A stretch of DNA of 64,000 nt from Bactrocera neohumeralis (Eukaryota > Arthropoda > Insecta > Diptera > Tephritidae): NCBI RefSeq assembly GCF_024586455.1, contig NC_065920.1, forward strand, positions 68,108,821 through 68,172,820. Reading direction: 5' to 3'. This document shows positions 57,055 through 64,000 of this stretch, in pieces. Within the stretch, counting starts at the first letter, position 1. Each line of letters opens with the position of its first letter. The notes beneath the pieces were generated by a model. That model saw nothing but the letters and a program-made list of their open reading frames with translations, was not told where the DNA came from and ran no database searches. Both the position numbers and the translations under genes were made by a program.

Positions 57055-58172
57055 CTACGTCGGTAGGGGCTCGCTGCGCTGTGCACAACGGGAACAACTT
57101 CAACGGCGGGACTTGAACTGGTACTAAATCTGCCATCTATAGACCTCTTTGCTGGAAACTGTGGAGCAAAATCGAACGGCTACTGGCAGCAGGAGATTTC
57201 ACATATAGAACTTTCGGGCATGATTCCACTTTGGGCAACACTCTAAACATCTATACGGATGGCTCGAAAATGAACGAAAGAGTTGGTCCGGGAATACACT
57301 GTCCAGAGTTAGGCATAAGGCAACCTTTTAAGTTGCCGGACCACTACAGTAAATTTCAAGCTGAGGTCTTTGCTATTGCGAAAGCCACGGAGCTGGCACC
57401 TGCAGACAATCCCAGACAGCCCAGTCGACAGCCAAGCAACAATCAAGGCGGTAATCTCGTATTGCATATCGGCCGGAATTTCTTGGGAAGCAAGGCAGCA
57501 GTGTGAAAGTCTTGCTAGAAGCAAGCAACTTCACTTCTACTGGGTGCCACAAAGCCATCGAGCCCCAAAGGCACGTGTGGACGAGATTGCCACGAATGGT
57601 GTACGGCTAACATCCGAAAACGTGATCAACATTGGGAAACCCAGGCATTGGTTATATGATGATATCGACAGAAGCATGGTAAAGAATATCAAAACCCGAT
57701 AGAACGAGCTACCAGGGTGAAAAACTGCAAAAGTTATGTGCAAAACGATAGGTCAGCAGTGCACAAAATTCCTATTGGCAAACTATAGAAAAGTCTGTAG
57801 GAACATGATGAAAATACTAACTGATCACTGTCTGGTGGCGACACACGCCCGCAGGATTGGGCTGACAAATCGAGAAGACAGCAGGAAATATCTAGAACAG
57901 GGTACCAGGGAAACAATGGATCGTCTCCTGTGCACTTGTCCCGCATTGGCAAGACTACGCTGTAAGCATCTGGGGACCCGGTATGATACACATCGAGACA
58001 TCGATGGTGAGGCCGCAGAGTCTATTAAAATTCGCGTCAAGCGCAGGTATCCTAAAAGATGACTACTCCTCTTGGACCTAGAAACTGAACTCCATCTGGT
58101 ATCGCAAAGGACTAAAACTGGTCTATGTGTGGCTTATTGGTATACCAGATTAACCTAACCTAACCTAACGAG
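57055..58172 (+). pseudogene. RNase H-bearing non-LTR element, 3' end copy 3 (longest)
   Basis: Plus strand: NTLNIYTDGSKMNERVGPGI (57234; first RNase H Asp) and FKLPDHYSKFQAEVFAIAKA (57331), then with shifts DSQATIKAVISYCISAGISW and HFYWVPQSHRAPKARVDEIA, where the His-Gly motif is damaged. Then RHWLYDDIDRSMVKNIKTR and an in-frame stop. The end frame 57736-58062 has the zinc-knuckle-like NREDSRKYLEQGTRETMDRL and LCTCPALARLRCKHLGTRYD. The 3' end reads GTGTGGCTTATTGGTATACC, then four CCTAA-type units (58151-58169). Same strand and tail as copies at 9402 and 16456. Confidence 0.85.
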
Positions 58173-59755
58173 AACCTAACAAGATGAGACTTATAAGAAG
58201 TGATAGAAAATTGGATTAGGCATGCTTGTATTGGCTTAAAAGAAGCTTATTTGAAGGCTAAAATCTGAAAATGTTTTTTATCAGTCCAGGTTGATCAGAT
58301 GTAAGCGGGGGCTTGGATTTGTTTAATCACTTTTCACTCCTAGCTAAAGGCATAAAAAGCTCTTGGTGGAGCTTAAACAAGTTTGTACTAGTTTTAAAAT
58401 GTAGAGTGGTTCCAAAGTGGGTTCGGTCCAAGCCAATTTTTTTTCATCAAAGTTCATTTTAGCTGTTTTAACCTCACTTAAACACCCAGTCTTGGTGCGA
58501 AGAAGAACTAAATAACTGCACACGTAATGCACGTGACATTTCTGACATAAACTTGCACAACTAACGAAAGACGATCAACAAGCCGACGCACGTAAGAGCT
58601 CGGTAACATTATCATCATTTTTATGCAGTGATTCAATTTTTACTTTTGCCTACATACCTATATATACATAAGTATATAGATATATGTACGTCTCCACGTA
58701 GAACTCACAGCATAATCCCAAGAGCGCTGTGCGAGAAAAAATTATGAAAATAATGAACCGACAGACCGCAGAAACTCGTCTGAAAATGGAGCAAACAACG
58801 GAAGCGTCAACTATGACGGACAGACCGGTGCGGCGGCAAATGCAACGGATGCCACACAAACAAAAACAAAATCACAGTCGCACAAACAAATGTTGCAACA
58901 ATCAATGCAACACTGTACGACAAAGATGCGCAAAAAGTGGGGAAAAAATCGCATGCGGTGACTGGAAAATTATGACAGCCAACATTTTATTTCCAGCCAA
59001 CTTAGCTACATATTATTTAAGCTGCATGCACTCTTCTATATATATACATACATACATACATGTGTACACTTCTCATTTCCAATGGTGGCAATTAAATGTG
59101 GGTAATTAAATGGTAGATGTTGCATGCAACATTTAATCAACAACATAGATGACAACGGCAGCGACAGCATGAGAGGCGACCGTTGGAGCCCACTTATGTA
59201 ATAACATCTAAGTGGATGCCTCTGTGTGCTCGAGATAAATATGATATATGTTTATATCTGTGTGTGGTTGTCAAGTGAGCTGGGCGGTAGACCAGAAATA
59301 GAAGCTACTTAGCTTGAAGTGCCACTGCGTTAGCGCCGAGAATGTGCAGATTATTAGAGATTTCAGCATAAAAGTGTAATTAGAGGACGAGGAATGTTAC
59401 TAAGGTTCCTAGGATTAATAAAATCGAGATCTGGAATCTTTTAAAGTGAAACCACGTAACCTCAATATAGAACGAAGGCTATTAACAAGACTTCTAGTAT
59501 ATAGATTTGTTTTCTGATCTTTGAGAGATTTGAGATCTGAGGTATTTTAAAAGGAAAGACTACATAATCACGATAGAGAATGTAGGATCCTGCCAATATT
59601 CCTCTTGTCAGTAGGTCTCTGATCTGGAACCCTTTAAAAGCGATGACCATAAAACTTCAATAGAGCACGAAGGTTTCTGCTAATGTTCCTGACTTGATAA
59701 CTCATAAATTACCAAACTCTCTTCCGAATTTATACTAAGACATTTAGAAAGTAGT
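58173..59755. other. No gene defended
   Basis: AT-rich sequence with ATAC microsatellites near 58660 and 59040. The open frame at 58729-59109 (126 codons) is Gln/Arg/Thr-rich at its start and becomes a microsatellite translation, so it is probably not coding. Confidence 0.35.
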
Positions 59756-59759
59756 TTTT

Positions 59760-60335
59760 CATAGGCGGAGTTTTTTACGTGTCGGGTCCCAAGCCCAGCG
59801 CACAACCCTGAGTAGGGATGGTTTGACTTCTCACTTTACCTCGCCTTCAGACGGATGTTCTTTGGCTATACAGAGGCTACTTGATGTAACACCGAAAGTC
59901 GTGAGCTGCTTGAGCCATCGGTGATCGTTTTTAGTCACTCCCAAGTGAATGGCACTGAGACTTTCCTCACTTGCGTGAACGTCTACATATGACATGAAAA
60001 GTTCTGCGGAAGATTTATGATCCTTTGCGCGTTGGCCACGGCGAATATCGCATCGATGGAACGATGAGCTGTATGGGATATACGACGCCATTGACATAGT
60101 TCAGCGCATCAAAAAGCAGCGGTTACACTGGCTAGGTCATGTCGTCCGAATGGACAAAAACACTCCAGCTCTGGCAAGGCAGTACACGCCAGGGGAAGCA
60201 GAAAGAAAGGAAGACCTCCACTCCGTTGGAAAGACCAGTTGGAGAAAAACATGGCTTCGCTAGGAATCTCCAATTGGCGTCAAACAGCGAAAAGGAAAAA
60301 CGACTGGCGTCATGTTTTATATCTCATTAAATCTT
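59760..60335 (+). pseudogene. RTE-like element 3' end, third copy
   Basis: The part 59985-60320 aligns with 5760-6090: AAAAGTTCTGCGGAAGATTT, CGCGTTGGCCACGGCGAATA, GGCTAGGTCATGTCGTCCGA and GACTGGCG, in the same order. An Arg/Gly-rich block is shortened and frames are lost. The part 59820-59985 (CCTCGCCTTCAGACGGATGT, AGTCGTGAGCTGCTTGAGCC) is repeat-like but not present in the other two copies here. Confidence 0.78.
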
Positions 60336-60740
60336 CGATTACAAAAACCTTTGTAGAATACCCTACATTAATTGACTTGAATACCTTAAATAACTGTAAT
60401 TCTTACTTAAACCAATTTCTACCAAAATGAAGTTAAGTTTTCCGCAAAGTTCCTTCGATAGTCTAGCGAAAATGTCTTGAGAGGAGCTTAAGTAATTATA
60501 TTCCCTTTTTCAGTCAAATTCCAGTAGCACCGCTCCTGAAGAAGTCATAAGTCACATTTCATATGTTTGTTGGTTTTACATTTTCTAGAAAAATTAGCTC
60601 GGATCTTCAAATTTTCTAGAACTGTCCAGTAAAGTTTCAAGCGCTTCGGAAATAAGTCACAGAAATACTTTTTGCTTGGAAACCACGAAATCTGTTAGGG
60701 TTTTTTTACCAATGAGGGTGAAACATCTTTTCTTTTTGGT
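60336..60740. other. No gene seen
   Basis: AT-rich sequence without recognisable structure. Confidence 0.35.
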
Positions 60741-60759
60741 AACCACTTGCTGCCAGGCC

Positions 60760-61030
60760 CGGACAATCTAGATGGATGCGTAAAACTTTCCAATTTCTCT
60801 CTTACTTTCGAAATCTGTCTGATTCTGAACGATTTGCCTCTTCAGACAATACAATTGTTGGCCGTAACAGAGCGGCTCGTGGTAGATGCCTTCAATCCCA
60901 TGAAACATTAAACCTGACCAAGAATATATTTGATTGACCATCTTTTGGGTTGGCTTAGCGCTATTCGACCACGACTGTTTTCGCTTGACGTTGTCGTAAA
61001 TCCAGTTTTCATTACCAGTGGTCACTCTCT
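60760..61030 (-). pseudogene. Mariner catalytic-domain fragment with Asp to Asn change
   Basis: Minus-strand frame 61025-60768: TTGNENWIYDNVKRKQSWSN then SAKPTQKMVNQIYSWSGLMF and GIYHEPLCYGQQLYCLKRQI. It corresponds to the TGDEKWIxYxNxxRKRSW block of mariner transposases. The catalytic Asp in TGDE is Asn (TGNE). Nothing further is recognisable on either side. Confidence 0.78.
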
Positions 61031-61319
61031 TTATAAATGGATCGATTTTGCTACGATTGAGCGTTACCTTGTGTTCGGGTACGCGTCAACCCCTTTAACA
61101 AGAGTACCTATAAGTGTGATTGAATCAGTTCAATGAAACTTTACTAATATTTTTTTCTCGAGATCCATGTCTTTATTGTCCTTAAGGGTGAACATTGATG
61201 TTATAGATTTTTATTTAGTATCGGACTGGGACAATGTTTAAAATTCGTGTGGCATAATGACTTTATGAAGTCGGTTGCATCGGTGTGAAACTTTAGTGTG
61301 ACGATTTAAAACGTCCACA

Positions 61320-61895
61320 GATCTTAGCAAGAGAGAGTATATAAAAGGAGGATAAAAATGTCGAACAAAGAATTTTTCGAGAGATCGTTGCAGACATGCC
61401 TCGTTCTGGACGACCTTCGACCTCTTCAACTGATGAAAATATTAAAAAAGTGAAGGATATGGTGTTAGAAAATCAACAAGTGTTGGAGAGATAGCAAGAG
61501 AGCTCGACATCTCTCGCGAGTCCGTCCGAATAATTTTGACGGATATTTTGGGTATGAAACGCATTTTTGCTCAACTCGTTCCGATAAAGCTGAATTTTTT
61601 TCAAAATGAGTACCGTAAACAAGTCTCTTTGGACATGCGAATTCCGATTCCATATTCATGGAGAGCATTATAACTGCCGATGAGACATGGGTTTATGAGT
61701 TAGACGTGCAAACAACTCAACAATCAGCGGAGTGCAGGGAAAAAAAAGCTGAAAGCAAAAAAACAACACGCCAAAGCCACTCAAAAAAGGAAGAAGATGT
61801 CTGTCTAACATTCTATAAAGCAGATAAACCGACTAAATATGCAGTTCAACACATTTCTAAAAACTTTCCTCCTTGTAGGGTTCTATGGCGGTAGA
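61320..61895 (+). pseudogene. Mariner transposase fragment (linker to first catalytic Asp)
   Basis: Plus strand with frame changes: MPRSGRPSTSSTDENIKKVK (61396), REIARELDISRESVRI-type reading near 61500, DILGMKRIFAQLVPIKL (61545), then ITADETWVYELDVQTTQQSA (61667) with the first catalytic Asp intact. The tail up to 61890 (KEEDVCLTFYKADKPTKYAV) is no longer clearly alignable. Confidence 0.75.
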
Positions 61896-62329
61896 TAACA
61901 TTGTTGTAGTAATATTATTAGTTGAAATATATGTAGTTTCTTTGGAAGTAAATGTTTACACTTTCACAACTGCTGTGTTTTCAAAATTCTTTCGCATAAT
62001 TTCCGAGAAAATTGTTCATAAAATTGCTCTCGCCATTAAAGTGTCTCACGCATCATTTTCCGAATAAAAACAACATAGGTAATTATATAATTCTAGTGAG
62101 CAGCATGGCGTTCAGTAACAAGTCTCGCATTGTCGTAGAACAGAATAGCAAAAGAATTGCATGAAAAATGCTGATAAGGCAAGAAAAATGCGCAATGTTT
62201 GGCGAGGCGCAAGGGCGTTCGTGTTGCTCGTGCACCAAGCAACTTTGTGTGTAGCAAAAAATTATAGCTGAAGAGTCATACACTTGCAATCAGAGAATAA
62301 CTAGTGCAACAACAACTGAATTACAAATA
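61896..62329. other. No gene seen
   Basis: AT-rich sequence without recognised features. Confidence 0.35.
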
Positions 62330-62606
62330 CAGTGAAATTCTCTACTGCGGACAGTTCTTATGAGCCGACACCTCCAATAACCGGATAAACTTCATGAACA
62401 CAACGTTTTCATTAATATTTTCATATAAAGCCAATTTCTATAAACGGATATGATTACGCTTCAATGACCGGACACTAATTTGGTAGTATTTCGTTCAAAT
62501 TATCTCTGATAACCGGACCGTTTAAAACACACGCCATCATATGTGGACAGCTTACATAGCCGGGCAAAAACACTACGCCGGTGGCCGGTTATGAAGAATT
62601 TCACTG
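62330..62606. mobile_element. Pogo/Tigger-like MITE (about 277 bp)
   Basis: Left end CAGTGAAATTCTCTACTGCG after a TA at 62328-62329; right end in reverse CAGTGAAATTCTTCATAACC. CAGTG(A/G)AA ends followed by an AACCGG block are usual in pogo-type elements. Internal repeats of ACCGGA or ACCGG (62393, 62477, 62512, 62588) are spread through it. The right TA is not exact. No coding capacity. Confidence 0.65.
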
Positions 62607-63424
62607 GATATGGCTGACAGTACTGACTAGGAATTCTCTTCGAGTAAAAGAGGTTGTCACAGGAGAGATAATAAAGAATTTTAGACCGCTTGGGGCGTAT
62701 ACTGCGAAAATTGTTCGAAATTTACTCTAAATGCGAAACTTCAATACTGCAGAGAGCTTTAACGAAAGTAAAATTTTAACTGACTGCTTTCGTTCAAATT
62801 TTATTGCTGTCCTTCAATATTTTTGAGTAACAAGTTAAATACTTAATTAGATGGAGACCTATTTAAATTCCGTATCCTAATAAAGACCGGCATAGGAGAG
62901 CTATGTTGGATATCAAAAATTCATTTAAATCTCAATAAAAAAATATAATTCAACAAAAATACCGCGAGACTTTTTTCAACCCATTAATGATTTTTGTTTA
63001 AAGATACATAGTCTAATACTATCTTTTTTTGATGGTTTAATACTATCAGGGCCGAGACCTCGATTAATAAAAAAAACTGTTACTTTCGATTTTGGGGACT
63101 AAAACGTATTCTAACTGTGATGGCATTCCGTTTCAAGCCCACCACAAGTATATTGAATATTGAATCTCTCTTTTGGAGTTGTTTGTAAATTGATACTGCC
63201 AAAGTGAAGCTGGTAGTATTAGAGTCACTACTTATATAGGGAACAAGCGAACAGGGTACTTTATTAATCTAACCTTGTATAAAGTTCTAATTCAAAACAA
63301 AAAATGTTAAATTCTCCAACTTAACATTTACCACATTCTTACTGATAATCTACTCAGAGGCCATAAAGAACTATTGAGAAGCTCACTTTACCATGTAAAA
63401 TAACCGTAAGGTCATTTAATAAAT
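62607..63424. other. No gene seen
   Basis: AT-rich intergenic sequence. Confidence 0.35.
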
Positions 63425-63560
63425 AAATTCTGCGATAGACGAGTCTACATAATCGGAACGGACCCGGACTTTTATACGGTCAAGCACTGACAAAACGGCA
63501 GTATAACTCCAAATTACTTCAGAAATGCTTTCTGCGGCTAAAATAACAATAACAATATTT
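63425..63560 (-). repeat. Interspersed repeat family A, copy (reverse)
   Basis: GAGTCTACATAATCGGAACG, GACCCGGACTTTTATACGGT, GCACTGACAAAACGGCAG, CCAAATTACTTCAGAAATGC and GCGGCTAAAATAACAATAAC follow the reverse family order, with a worn (CAA)n-type end. Confidence 0.72.
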
Positions 63561-63674
63561 TTTGATAAATACAATATATTAAACCAATTTACCGACATAA
63601 ACTTGTTTTGATGATTGCAAAACATTAACCTCAAACTTTGTTACCACACCGAGCAAGACAACGGTTATTTCAGG

Positions 63675-63950
63675 GTTAAAAACTAGAAAACATATTTCCA
63701 AAGTCATGAAATTAATCTGAGCAATTCAAAAACACTTAGACAACTATCAATTAATTTTATAGGAACTGATCAAATTTGACTCGGATTGTTCCATTTTAAG
63801 GACGTGTTGTGGGCTAAAAACTAGAAAACATATTTCCAAAGTCATGAAATTAATCTGAGAAATTAAAAAATTCTAAAAAAACTATGAATTAATTCTATAC
63901 CACCTGATCAAATTTGACCCGGACTGTTCCATTTTAACTGCGTGCGCAAA
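63675..63950 (+). repeat. Tandem duplication, 138-bp unit, two copies at the window edge
   Basis: AAAAACTAGAAAACATATTT and CCAAAGTCATGAAATTAATC occur at 63678 and again 138 bases later at 63816. CTGATCAAATTTGAC then CGGA and TGTTCCATTTTAA close each unit. The array may continue past the window. Confidence 0.85.
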
Positions 63951-64000
63951 CCGGTCGTTAAAATTGTTTTTCCAGATTGGCACCAACTTTTTATGATAGT

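Noticed and set aside
58729..59109. 126-codon plus-strand open frame
   Set aside because: No domain, and the last third is an ATAC microsatellite translation. Long open frames by chance are expected over 64 kb.

Overview
The window reads as a piece of a higher dipteran genome, most likely a tephritid fruit fly. It is AT-rich and peppered with ATAC/ATGT microsatellites, its genes have short introns with canonical GT-AG sites, and its many degraded transposons match types familiar from fruit flies (several Tc1/mariner lineages including DD41D 'rosa'-type, jockey-like, R1-like, RTE-like and RNase H-bearing non-LTR elements, and hAT). The species assignment is inference. No bacterial-style operon, CRISPR array, rRNA or tRNA was seen.

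Two host genes are supported, both on the minus strand. At the left edge (312-936) are the first two coding exons of a membrane protein with one EGF-like module followed by the start of a THH1/TOM1/TOM3-type multi-pass domain; the gene continues beyond the window. At 51060-51469 is a complete three-exon gene for small-subunit ribosomal protein eS21 (RpS21, 83 residues), with a poly(A) signal and a probable 5' non-coding exon that starts in a pyrimidine tract. A possible divergent first exon lies about 0.6 kb away on the plus strand (up to 52326).

Most of the rest is transposon graveyard. 1.5-9.4 kb: GC-richer repeat block, a 452-bp deleted mariner with TA duplications, and a mariner copy carrying an RTE-like 3' end that creates a chimeric open frame. 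9.4-21.9 kb: RNase H LINE 3' ends, a DD37D (maT-like) element with both TIRs, a hAT relic, a MITE with 31-bp perfect TIRs, a jockey-like 3' end and a mariner/DD41D nest. 23-32.5 kb: DD41D copies, a second mariner, further LINE ends. 33.8-39 kb: two opposed RNase H LINE fragments of one family. 39.7-42.84 kb: a decayed tandem region next to a clear 95-bp satellite with mixed monomer types. 43-48 kb: LINE end, A-rich tract, a Harbinger-like MITE and copies of an abundant interspersed repeat (family D). 54-63.9 kb: mariner, R1-like LINE, another RNase H LINE ending in a (CCTAA)n-type tail, RTE 3' end, mariner relics, a pogo-like MITE and a 138-bp tandem duplication at the right edge.

Nearly all transposase and reverse transcriptase fragments carry stops, frameshifts, deletions or catalytic substitutions, so no autonomous element is evident. 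Two interspersed families recur: family A (ending in GTT/CAA repeats) and family D (about 153-bp internal unit). The most unusual signals are the satellite's monomer order, the CCTAA tail on three co-oriented LINE copies, and the mariner-RTE chimeric frame.
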